Assembly (NCBI GenBank): GCA_963730285.1
Contig: CAVSQY010000005.1
Coordinates: 18,350 to 82,349, forward strand
DNA from: JARDZU01 sp963730285
GTDB lineage: Bacteria; Actinomycetota; Acidimicrobiia; Spongiisociales; ZC4RG35
DNA: 64,000 nucleotides
Reading direction: 5' to 3'
Below, in pieces: positions 55,311 to 62,794 of this stretch. The notes beneath the pieces were generated by a model, which was not told the DNA's origin, did no database searches, and saw only the letters and a program-made list of their open reading frames with translations. Numbering within the stretch: position 1 is the first letter of the stretch; every line of letters starts with the position of its first letter. Made by a program: the position numbers and the translations under genes.

Positions 55311-55736
55311 TCATGCACTGCCGGTGATTACCCCGATCTGCCGCAGAAAAGAAGCAACGTCCCAAAGCTGCCAAGTCTCTGCAAAGAGACCGTCTTCGAA
55401 ACGGTATGTGTGTGTTCCAGCGATTTCCACCCGGTTGCCGGTCGGTGCGACACCCCGGAATTCACCTTGGTGGGTACCCGTCAGTGTGACCCGTAACGCG
55501 GCGCGATCGTCCGTGGCGATTAGCTCTTCTTCTTGTATATGGAGGTCAGGCACCGCTCCTATCAAGAGCTCGAGGAAGTCGGTAACCCCCGCACGACCCC
55601 CAACTTCCCGAAACGCGCTTGCCAAATCGTGCCGAACGAATCCCGGTGTGGCTAGCGTCGGATTGATGCTCAGATCGCGATCGTTGATCGCTTGGATGGC
55701 ACGTCTCAATGTCGCAACATTCTTCTCTGTGGTCAT
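55311..55736 (-). CDS. SnoaL/NTF2-like protein
   Basis: A 141-residue NTF2-fold protein of the ester cyclase/SnoaL-like type, with a typical IQAINDRDLSINPTLATPGF, TDFLELLIGAVPDLHIQEEE and EFRGVAPTGNRVEIAGTHTY run. GGAG lies seven bases before ATG 55736; the adjacent ATG 55739 is equally possible. Substrate unknown. It is the only gene between repeats R3 and R4. Confidence 0.85.
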   Translation of the reverse strand: MTTEKNVATLRRAIQAINDRDLSINPTLATPGFVRHDLASAFREVGGRAGVTDFLELLIGAVPDLHIQEEELIATDDRAALRVTLTGTHQGEFRGVAPTGNRVEIAGTHTYRFEDGLFAETWQLWDVASFLRQIGVITGSA

Positions 55737-55739
55737 CAT

Positions 55740-56037
55740 GCCGCTCCACCTTGCGTTGGGCCGACGGGGACGAGCATAGGGCCGCAATGACCTGCAACTT
55801 CTGATCGAGGAATCGACGGATGGCGTGCCGACTGATCTCTCTGACCTCGGGGTCATAGAGGAAGTCGCCTACCTGCCTCATTGCAGCACGGGGGTGTCGA
55901 TAGTTCGTGGTCCATAGCCCGAGATCGAAGCACAAGATGCCACGATTCCGGCGCTCGGGCTGTCTTCACGGTCACGTCGTCTCGGTGAAAGATCGTGTGC
56001 CAATCGGAGCCTCTCGAAGATTCTCGAGAATGATGGC
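55740..56037. other. gap upstream of the SnoaL-like gene
   Basis: On the - strand a frame reads RHPRAAMRQVGDFLYDPEVR and continues EISRHAIRRFLDQ. It has coding-like composition but no start signal, and I cannot place it in a family. It may be the remnant of a lost gene. Nothing else is recognised. Confidence 0.4.
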
Positions 56038-56105
56038 GCGAAACCCCAGGTCAGAGACTCGCTCACCTTTTCCAAGGCAGAACATTTCCAGGTGTCAGAT
56101 TTGGG
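56038..56105 (+). repeat. att-like repeat copy R4 (right half only)
   Basis: AAACCCCAGGTCAGAGACTC at 56041-56060 and AGGTGTCAGAT at 56090-56100 match the right flank of the other copies. No tRNA-like core is left. Confidence 0.55.
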
Positions 56106-56203
56106 GCCTAGCCGAGTGACAGGTGCCGATACCGGGCCGTGGCTCCCGTACTTGCCATTAGCGAGCCGGTTGGCAGGGCACGACAGCGTGGCACTATGAG
56201 TTC

Positions 56204-56614
56204 GTGGACGCCGTTCGCATCATCGTGAGCGTGATAGTTGCCATGGCTCTCACCTGGTTCTTCTTGGTCGCATTCTTGGTCATTGTGCGACCCCGTGGGA
56301 TCAGCCTGAACGAGGCAAGGAGATTCGTGCCCGACCTGGCTCGGCTCCTTGTTGACCTTTCCCGAGATGCCGAGGTGTCTCGGAAGGTTCGCCGAAGACT
56401 GGCGATTCTCCTCGCTTATCTGGCCATGCCGATGGATCTCATTCCCGATTTCATCCCCGTATTGGGCTACGCCGACGACATCATTGTGATTGCCTATGTC
56501 CTACGGTCGATTGTGCGGATTTCCGGTCCCGAAGCACTTGTCGGCCACTGGCGAGGCTCACCCGAGGGGCTGAGGCTTCTACGTCAGCTCACCGGGATTC
56601 AGCCATCCACCTGA
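56204..56614 (+). CDS. DUF1232 (YkvA-like) membrane protein
   Basis: A 136-residue protein with an N-terminal transmembrane helix (about 5-28) and a DUF1232 module (SRKVRRRLAILLAYLAMPMD, then LIPDFIPVLGYADDIIVIAYV). The DUF1232 pattern LxPxDLIPDFIPxLGxxDD is clearly present. Function unknown. It starts at GTG and is the only gene between repeats R4 and R5. Confidence 0.88.
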   Translation: MDAVRIIVSVIVAMALTWFFLVAFLVIVRPRGISLNEARRFVPDLARLLVDLSRDAEVSRKVRRRLAILLAYLAMPMDLIPDFIPVLGYADDIIVIAYVLRSIVRISGPEALVGHWRGSPEGLRLLRQLTGIQPST

Positions 56615-56622
56615 CAAGAAAC

Positions 56623-56793
56623 CGCTCGATAGCCAGCTATATCGCCCGCCCGGATTCAGCGCCCTCGGCAGGATTCGAACCTGCGACACCCGGTTTAGGA
56701 AACCCCTAGTCGATTCCGGTCCGCCTTTACCACGAAACCCCTGGTCAGGGACTCGCGCACCCTCTACGGTAAAACCGATACGCGTGTCAGTTT
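56623..56793 (+). repeat. att-like repeat copy R5 (best copy)
   Basis: This copy contains 46 bases (56659-56704) identical to 61120-61165, the 3' part of tRNA-Arg(CCT) in reverse orientation. It keeps the left flank CGCTCGATAGCCAGCTATAT, the middle ACGAAACCCCTGGTCAGGGA and the right end GCGTGTCAGTTT. Confidence 0.85.
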
Positions 56794-56844
56794 CGCGGGT
56801 CGGACGGTCTTGCACGGGAAGACCGTACGACATGTGTTGGTTGT

Positions 56845-57825
56845 TCATTTTGTGGTGTGTTGGCCGGCTTCGAGGAAATTCGAAATCAGAGCGGCCGTCT
56901 TTTCGGGTTCGCCCCACCAGGGGGCATGGCCGGTTGGCAGTATTTCGAGTCGTGCGTTCGGAATTGTGTTCTCGGTTCTCTGCGCTGTCGCCGTGTCTCC
57001 GATTGGGTCATGATCACCCCAGATGAGCAGCATCCGGTGCGCCAACGACTTGAGTTCTGTTTCTAGGAACCGGTATTGACTACGGAAGCCTGCGAGTCCC
57101 CGGATCATCACGCTTAGCTCGCTTTGGGCTGCTTCACCGGCGACGGGGTCAGAGCCAGCAGCTACGAAGACATCGACGAGTTGGGGATAGTCGCCAATTG
57201 TTTCCGCTTCTCCCATGCCAGCCATCATCTTCACGACGGAGCTAGGGCCCGGGTCGGGAAGCAGCTTGCCGAGCAGATCACCGATGACGGGTGTCGTCAT
57301 CAATCGTAGGGGAACAGTTGGGGAGGTGCCTGGTAGCAATGGGGTAGCACCGAGGAGTGTCAGGCTACGCACTCGCTGTGGTTGGTCTATGGCTGTCCAG
57401 ATTGCCCAGATGCTCCCCGTGGAGTTGCCTACGAGGTCTGCACGTTCCAGCCCCAATGCGTCGAGAAGACCGGTCACTAGACCTACGGTCGTCTGTCGGT
57501 AATCCTTTCGCTGATATGGCACAGGGTCACTGAGTCCGTATCCGGGTCTGTCAACTGCGATTACGCGACGGCCGACCAGGTTGTGTTCCATGAGCGGAAC
57601 CCAGGACGCGGCATTGTTGCCAGACCCGTGCAGAAGAATCAAGGGTTCCCCGATCCCGGCCTCGAGAATGTGGACAGTCAACCCAGTATCGAGTTCGATC
57701 CACCGTGACGCTATGTCGATACTCGCCTCATCTGTAAGACGTTGCTGTGCTTCGGCGACAGCGTCTCTGGGTGTGATCATTGGGCCTTTGTTCGAGCCAA
57801 GATCCGTCCTCTGTCGCTTATTCAT
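56845..57825 (-). CDS. alpha/beta hydrolase
   Basis: A 326-residue alpha/beta-hydrolase-fold enzyme: oxyanion-loop region ILLHGSGNNAASW, nucleophile elbow GNSTGS (Ser135), acid in WGDHDPIGD and catalytic His in LPTGHAPWWGEP. The elbow has Asn where most members have His (GHSxG). It starts at ATG with GGAGG five bases upstream and is divergent from an HxlR regulator with an operator-like palindrome between, so it is probably the regulator's target. Substrate unknown. Confidence 0.9.
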   Translation of the reverse strand: MNKRQRTDLGSNKGPMITPRDAVAEAQQRLTDEASIDIASRWIELDTGLTVHILEAGIGEPLILLHGSGNNAASWVPLMEHNLVGRRVIAVDRPGYGLSDPVPYQRKDYRQTTVGLVTGLLDALGLERADLVGNSTGSIWAIWTAIDQPQRVRSLTLLGATPLLPGTSPTVPLRLMTTPVIGDLLGKLLPDPGPSSVVKMMAGMGEAETIGDYPQLVDVFVAAGSDPVAGEAAQSELSVMIRGLAGFRSQYRFLETELKSLAHRMLLIWGDHDPIGDTATAQRTENTIPNARLEILPTGHAPWWGEPEKTAALISNFLEAGQHTTK

Positions 57826-57895
57826 AATGACCTCCGCTATCTGATGTTTCGGTGGCCGAACCGATATTGCGGGAGCGGTCGCCGGGTTGGAAGGA

Positions 57896-57935
57896 CTGTT
57901 TCTGTACTTACTAGATTGGTCAAGTACAGAAACAG
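57896..57935. promoter_or_regulatory. HxlR operator candidate (40-base palindrome)
   Basis: CTGTTTCTGTACTT (57896-57909) is perfectly inverted as AAGTACAGAAACAG (57922-57935) with 12 bases between. It lies midway between the divergent hydrolase and HxlR genes. A weaker inverted TTACTAG/CTAGTAA pair overlaps it. Binding by the HxlR protein would control both genes. Confidence 0.7.
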
Positions 57936-57971
57936 CACTTGTCCTAGTAAATTGTTGAGAGAGAGTTACCT

Positions 57972-58703
57972 ATGCGTTCTTATAAGCAGTACTGCCCGGT
58001 CGCACGAGGCGCAGAGGTGTTCGCCGAACGATGGACACCAGTGATCATGCGCAACATTCTCTATGGGTGTCACGGCTTCAACGAGATCGCCGCAGGCGCA
58101 CCAGGCTTGTCTCGTTCACTCTTAACCAAGCGTCTCCGAGAACTCGAAGGAGTAGGAGTCATCACCATCACGGCCAAGACAGACGGCCACGGATCGCTGT
58201 ACCAACCGACCGAGGCAGGGCTAGCACTCGAACCGGTGCTCAATGCCCTGGGGGTGTGGGGAGAAATGTGGATGGAGGTCCGACCGGTCCACACCGAACC
58301 CAGCGTCATTCTCTGGTCATGGTGCCAGGCCTACCTCAATCACGACCTCCTTCCAAAGGAACGCGTTGTGGTCCGATTCGATTTCGAATACGCAGGAAGA
58401 CCAGACACGGCATGGCTCCTCATCGAACGAGGTGATGCCGAACTCTGCGCCATTGACCCAGGGTATGGAGACGATCTGATCGTACAGGTCAACGATCCGA
58501 TGGTGTTCGCCCGCTGGCACCTCGGCCAAATCGAATGGGGCAACGCACTGAGGACCGGAGGTCTAACCGTTAAAGGACCATTCGAACTGCGCAAAGCCCT
58601 GCCCACCTGGAATCGACGACCCGCGATCGGCCGACAACTCCACGAAGCAAAAGGGAACGAGAGGCTCACAGCCAACCTCGTCTACCACCTACAGGACAGC
58701 TAA
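57972..58703 (+). CDS. HxlR family transcriptional regulator, long form
   Basis: A 243-residue regulator. Residues 1-100 are the winged-helix HxlR domain (CPVARGAEVFAERWTPVIMR, then GAPGLSRSLLTKRLRELEGVGV), with the Cys often used for redox sensing at position 8. The C-terminal ~140 residues are an extra domain with a WHLGQIEWGNALRTGGLTV segment, resembling SCP2-type lipid-binding modules. It is divergent from the alpha/beta hydrolase. Confidence 0.9.
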   Translation: MRSYKQYCPVARGAEVFAERWTPVIMRNILYGCHGFNEIAAGAPGLSRSLLTKRLRELEGVGVITITAKTDGHGSLYQPTEAGLALEPVLNALGVWGEMWMEVRPVHTEPSVILWSWCQAYLNHDLLPKERVVVRFDFEYAGRPDTAWLLIERGDAELCAIDPGYGDDLIVQVNDPMVFARWHLGQIEWGNALRTGGLTVKGPFELRKALPTWNRRPAIGRQLHEAKGNERLTANLVYHLQDS

Positions 58704-58819
58704 AAAGGCTCCAAACCAACGGCAGAAACTCCCAAGCCACATCGGCCGAGTCGGCAGCGGCATGCCTCATTTGATGCTTCGGTATAGGGAGGTGGCAAAG
58801 TCCCAACTCAGAACGATCT
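58704..58819. other. start of the gap between the HxlR gene and the HTH pair
   Basis: The 513-base gap 58704-59216 is mostly repeat copies R6 and R7. These first 116 bases and the last part (59030-59216) show no recognised gene; the latter should hold the promoter of the HTH pair. Confidence 0.5.
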
Positions 58820-58930
58820 GCGCCCCGGCAGGATTCGAACCTGCGCACCCGGGTCCGGATGCCGGTAGTCGATACCGATACCCATTCGCAACGAAACCCC
58901 AGGTCAGAGACTCGCGCACCACCCTCTACA
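58820..58930 (+). repeat. att-like repeat copy R6
   Basis: The core reads GCGCCCCGGCAGGATTCGAA and continues CCTGCGCACCC, nearer to a tRNA-Arg(CCG)-like 3' half than to the CCT gene. The right flank CGAAACCCCAGGTCAGAGAC and CTCGCGCACC match the other copies. Confidence 0.65.
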
Positions 58931-58983
58931 AGGTTTGGTCAGGCAGGTCGCGTAATTGCGCTACGAAGCCGTCAGAAGAGTTT

Positions 58984-59029
58984 GCGCCCTCGCCAGGATT
59001 CGAACCTGGGACACCCGGTTTAGGAAACC
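58984..59029 (+). repeat. att-like repeat copy R7 (core only)
   Basis: Matches the 46-base tRNA-Arg(CCT) 3' segment at 44 positions. The two differences (GCAGG to CCAGG and CCTGC to CCTGG) compensate each other in the T stem. The right flank is lost. Confidence 0.75.
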
Positions 59030-59216
59030 CCTCGGAGGGTTCTGACGACGAGGACGAATCGCCGGAAAGTCAATAGTTGTCGGGGTCTTCGTTTGCGTCG
59101 GTTCCCGTCGCTTCTGGGTGTTTTCGGTCCTCTGACGGACAAGATACGGACAAAGGCCTGTTCGCGGCGTCGACACCATTCCTTTCTGTAGCAACGTTGC
59201 GTAACATCGGGGAAGA

Positions 59217-59453
59217 ATGAGCAATTCGGACCCGAAGGAGGAGCTGCGGCGGCTCTATCCGCCCATCCTCACCACCGCTCACGTTGCCGAGATGATGCAT
59301 TGCACCATCGGTGACGTGCGGGACAAGGTTCACCACAAACAGCTCAAGGCGATGCGGTGGGGTCAGCAGTTTCGTTTTTTCCGGGACGAGGTGATCGCGG
59401 CAATGCTGCCGGTCGGCGACGACGACGGCGAGTCCGAGCGTGATCAGTCATGA
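59217..59453 (+). CDS. excisionase-like HTH protein 1
   Basis: A 78-residue helix-turn-helix protein of the HTH_17/excisionase type (PILTTAHVAEMMHCTIGDVR, then KVHHKQLKAMRWGQQFRF and FRDEVIAAML). It overlaps the next, related gene by four bases. Such pairs usually sit beside an integrase; here the integrase downstream is a pseudogene. Confidence 0.75.
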   Translation: MSNSDPKEELRRLYPPILTTAHVAEMMHCTIGDVRDKVHHKQLKAMRWGQQFRFFRDEVIAAMLPVGDDDGESERDQS

Positions 59454-59677
59454 GCGAGGGGACCATCGACTACGACCGCTGGTATCCCGAGGTTCCGGCT
59501 GTGATGGATACGAAGCAGCTAGCGGAGCTGTTGAGCACCAATGAGCAGATCGTCCGGGCCTGGGTCAGGGAAGGCATCATCCCCGCGCATCGCAAGCCCG
59601 GCGGCCGCAAGTTCACCTTCCTTCGTCACGAGATTTTCGACTGGCTAATGAACAACCGATACGAGCCCGACCCTTAG
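59450..59677 (+). CDS. excisionase-like HTH protein 2
   Basis: A 75-residue HTH_17-type protein with VMDTKQLAELLSTNEQIVRA, then WVREGIIPAHRKPGGRKFTF and LRHEIFDWL. It resembles the preceding protein in layout and starts in an ATGA overlap with it. It probably binds DNA near an attachment site or controls the lost integrase. Confidence 0.75.
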   Translation: MSEGTIDYDRWYPEVPAVMDTKQLAELLSTNEQIVRAWVREGIIPAHRKPGGRKFTFLRHEIFDWLMNNRYEPDP

Positions 59678-59994
59678 GTCTCACCTCATCTGAAATGCAT
59701 CTTTCGCACGCGGACACTCTCGGCCTCGAAGACCACACGCAGCCCGATTCGAGATGGTTTGACAGATCGGGCAGGTCATCTCGCCTGTTTGGGTGTCCGC
59801 CTGATCAGGATGACCGAGAGCGGAGGTGCTTCCGGCAAGCTCGGACCCGAAATCAGTGTCCGCGAAGATCAAACGACCTGAAGCGGCGCGGTATCTGTCT
59901 TTCGGTGCGATCCGCTCCCCGCCCTCCTGCGAGAGCGCACGTGAAGGCAGCTTGCACCGGGAGTGATGCCCGGGCGGTCCAGCCCGCCCAGCTG
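59678..59994. other. gap between the HTH pair and the lipoprotein gene
   Basis: 317 bases with no recognised gene. By analogy with intact islands the N-terminal part of the integrase would be expected here, but no integrase motif is visible in any frame. Confidence 0.5.
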
Positions 59995-60510
59995 TCAGCC
60001 CCTGGACCCCAGGACCTCGACGAGAACAAATCCGGTGATTCTGGTTGGGGTGTCTTCAACCACATCGGCCACTTCATCGCGGACTCGATAAATGCCAGGT
60101 CGCACATCTGGGATATGGATTGGATACGTGTTCGGCACGGCCAAAGCAACTGACTCGACAAAGGCACTGGAGTCAGGGTCATACTCAACGACTGCGGGAT
60201 TCCGGTCGCCGTAGCCTCTCATCAAGACATGGGTGGGCACCCACCCTTGTTCCTCAGTCCAGCACTCCCAGAATGCGGCGACACCCACGACTGCGTTCTC
60301 GGAGACGCTGTCCTGTTCGACCGTGAGGTCGGCCCCCGAATCGGGGGCAACCGGACTCGGCTCGATCTTGAGGACAGCGAGCGACTCCACTTCTGCCTCC
60401 GACGAGGGTGGGTCCGCGCACCGCAATCCCTCCGGAGTGGTCTGCCGAGTACACGCGGTAAGAACCAAGACCATGATCGCCATAGCCGAGAGACATCGGA
60501 ATCCCTTCAT
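59995..60510 (-). CDS. putative lipoprotein
   Basis: A 171-residue secreted protein from ATG 60510, with AGGACGG upstream and a signal ending VLTAC (lipidated Cys about residue 19). The mature part is an acidic, beta-rich domain (AVVGVAAFWECWTEEQGWVP, then DVRPGIYRVRDEVADVVED). No family is recognised. It lies antisense between the HTH pair and the integrase remnant, as if inserted into the former integrase locus. Confidence 0.65.
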   Translation of the reverse strand: MKGFRCLSAMAIMVLVLTACTRQTTPEGLRCADPPSSEAEVESLAVLKIEPSPVAPDSGADLTVEQDSVSENAVVGVAAFWECWTEEQGWVPTHVLMRGYGDRNPAVVEYDPDSSAFVESVALAVPNTYPIHIPDVRPGIYRVRDEVADVVEDTPTRITGFVLVEVLGSRG

Positions 60511-60689
60511 GACCGTCCTGACCTTCATAACCACCGAGACGATTCCATTGCTAGAGAGCGGGGCCTTAGGAGACTCTCGACGAGGCTTTAGTGTTGCAGA
60601 CTCGAACTCGCGAGCGAGAGCGGCGCCCTCGTGGTCGGTGAGCAGTCGTGCTGACGTTGGCGAGAGTGTCCGATGCCCGCCTTGTACTC

Positions 60690-61050
60690 GATCGTCTTCC
60701 TTGACAGTCACTCAAGTCCGCACCTGGATCGGACCTCACCGCATGAGCACCTCCTCCACCACACCGCTCCGCTCCAGGCACGGAGGGTCTGCTCTTCACC
60801 GCCGAGAACGGCTCACCACTGCGGAACTCCAACTTCAACCGCCGAGTGTGGAAGCCGACCGTCGAGATCGCGTAACCCAGATTGAATCACTGCGATGTCC
60901 ACTTCGAAGTCGCGACATACCCCCTCGGCCACGCTTCAGCGACCATGACGCTCGACCGGTATTCGCACCTGTTCACCGACGATCTCGAGGCCCTCGCCGA
61001 GCGACTGGATACCGCCATGGCCATGGCAAACACGTCCTATCCGCGTCCTA
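60690..61050 (+). pseudogene. tyrosine integrase, decayed C-terminal part
   Basis: Integrase pieces lie in at least three frames: LDRTSPHEHLLHHTAP, then GLLFTAENGSPLRNSNFNRR and VWKPTVE to a stop, then LGHASATMTLDRYSHLFTDD and LEALAERLD, which holds the catalytic Tyr. The RHxxxS stretch between the second and third pieces is deleted. It ends about 70 bases before tRNA-Arg, the normal place of an integrase next to its attachment site. Confidence 0.85.
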
Positions 61051-61120
61051 GACTCTCCGAGACCGTCGTCGAACTGACCGCCTGCTGGAATCCTCAACTA
61101 GCACAGGCACACATCGTGGG

Positions 61121-61193
61121 CGCCCTCGGCAGGATTCGAACCTGCGACACCCGGTTTAGGAAACCGGTGCTCTATCCCCTGAGCTACGAGGGC
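61121..61193 (-). tRNA. tRNA-Arg(CCT)
   Basis: A full cloverleaf on the - strand: acceptor GCCCTCG/CGAGGGC, D arm GCTC/GAGC, anticodon arm CCGGT-TTCCTAA-ACCGG with anticodon CCT, T arm GCAGG-TTCGAAT-CCTGC and discriminator G. Its 3' half is the attachment core of the neighbouring island. Confidence 0.96.
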
Positions 61194-61374
61194 GGGATTG
61201 GTTGGGAATGTGGTTGACAACTGGGCGTCGGTTGCCGGGGTGTTGTCTTGGGGGAGGGTAATCGGGATACCGATCGGTCTCTCATGCCCTTGAGGGCGTC
61301 AGGTCGGAGTTAGGGGGCCCCTCGAACGTCTTGAACCATGCGGCTCTGGGGGGCTTGGAGGTTCGGCTTGTTGG
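61194..61374. other. tRNA-Arg upstream region
   Basis: These 181 bases should hold the tRNA-Arg promoter (a TTGTCA-like -35 box can be read on the - strand near 61213-61218). No gene is seen. Confidence 0.4.
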
Positions 61375-62794
61375 TCAGCCGGTTTGGGAGAGGGGTTCTG
61401 GGTGGGGGAGTGGCCGTTGGGCGAAGATGGTTTCGGTTTGTGCGTTTTGGTGGGCCTGCCATGCGAGCATGCTGAGGGTGTTGCGTTGGAACCCGTAGTG
61501 GTGGAGACGTTCGCGGGGGTGGTGGTCGTCGATGTACCGGTTGGCGGATTCGGCTGAGGCTCGAAGTGGTTTCTGGATTGTGTTGAAGGTGTCGTGGGTT
61601 TCGGGGAAGGCTCGGAGGTGTTCTGGTCGGTTGTAGCCGCGTGATCTTGTCTTCGGCGGTTTGGTCTAGTCGGATTCGGATGTAGCCGTCGGGTTCGCCG
61701 GTTGGGGTTGGGACGTCGTATTCGGCTGAGAGTCTGACGGTTCCGTCGGTCTTGTTTCTCCGCTTGTTGATGCGACGGAGTCTCAGGGGCGTGAGATGTT
61801 GGTTTCCGTCGACATCGTGGGTGCGGATGTGTGGTGCTCCGGCTACGAGGTGGATGTCTACCTGTCTTGAGGGTCCGGTCCTGGGGTGGTGGGCTTCATG
61901 TCCGTGGTATCGGTCTGGGGGTTTGCCTTTCGTTCTGTGGACTCCGACCAGTCCTATGTGTCCTGCTTTTAGGAGGCGGTCGAGGTGGGTTCCGCGGAGG
62001 GCACGGTCGTAGGCGTATCCGACCAGGCCGGGTAGTTGTTGGGCCGCTTGGAGGTATTGGTCGACGACGATGTTGCCTTCTGTTGGTCCGTCGGGGGTGA
62101 TCGGGTCGATCGCGAGGATTACTCGTTCGTTTCGTTTTGGCCCGCGGATGTGGGTGAAGGCGAAGGGGAGTCCGGGGATGACGTTTCCGCCTCCGGTGGT
62201 GTGCAATCCGATGTCTGGGTCGTGGCGTCGCTATCGTATCTCGCCGGTGGCTTCGTCCACGAACCTGGCGTGTTTGGGAAGGATTTTGCTTCTGGCGGTC
62301 ATGACGGTGACGTCTCCGTAGGCGACCCGCTGGGTTGATGGCCTGGAGATCGATCCTGGTGCGGTGTCAGTTCCGAGGCCGAGAGCGGCTGCGAGACGTT
62401 GGGACCTGTTTCTGATGATGTTGGTGATGGTTTCGGTGTGTGGGGGGAGATGGTGTTTGAGCGCGTAATTGAATTGATTCCTCGATGGGGGGTTAGCTGG
62501 GGGGACCAGATGAGGTTGGTCTGAGAGGTCACGTTGGGCGGCTCGGCGGATGTCTGGCCATGGTCCGTGAGTTCTGTCTTCGAACGCCTCTTCGACTTTC
62601 CGACTCGAGCCGTATTCGTGGATGAGGATCATCCACAGGTAGTAAACCCATAGGGGATGGGTGTTTGGTCGGCCAGTGGCGTTGGCCGGGTAGTCGATTG
62701 CTCGGGCGACCTCCCAGATGAACCCGTTGTCGTATGCGACCCGTTGGCGGCTGTCTCTGCTGAGCCGGTTGTATCGACCCGCCGACGGGTTCAT
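61375..62794 (-). pseudogene. DDE-like (RNase H-fold) mobile element protein, broken
   Basis: From ATG 62794, which overlaps the stop of the integrase-fold gene (ATGA), one reading frame of ~470 codons is interrupted twice. An in-frame TAG follows EATGEIR at 62231-62233, and a frameshift lies near 61640, after which the matching text (RGYNRPEHLRAFPETHDTFN, then ASAESANRYIDDHHPRERLH) is in another frame. Possible DDE residues are ILAIDPI, GYAYDRALRG and SAESANR; this resemblance to transposases is inference. I do not recognise the family. Confidence 0.6.

Larger units (their letters stand above)
51719..61193. mobile_element. tRNA-Arg-anchored accessory island with repeated att-like sites
   Basis: The region is bounded on the right by tRNA-Arg(CCT) and its adjacent integrase pseudogene, and on the left by the phosphoketolase deletion scar. 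Seven full or partial repeats (R1-R7) partly derived from the tRNA 3' end divide it into small modules. Gene fragments, remnants and short orphan genes are much denser than in the rest of the window. The exact left border is uncertain. Confidence 0.7.

Noticed and set aside
56659..56704. Second tRNA-Arg gene
   Set aside because: Only the 3' half is present; the D arm and 5' acceptor strand are missing, so it is a repeat copy and not a tRNA gene.
58820..58870. tRNA-Arg(CCG)-like gene
   Set aside because: The anticodon stem is mismatched and no D arm or 5' acceptor strand follows, so only a 3'-half remnant is called.
52140..59030. CRISPR array
   Set aside because: The repeats are long, diverged, partly truncated and irregularly spaced with genes between them; no cas gene is present.
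59695..60153. 152-codon + strand frame after the HTH pair
   Set aside because: No start signal, no domain, and it overlaps the better supported lipoprotein gene on the other strand.
60882..61217. Intact 111-residue protein across the tRNA-Arg region
   Set aside because: The first part is the end of a decayed integrase and the last part (GRIRTCDTRF...) is just the antisense translation of the tRNA.
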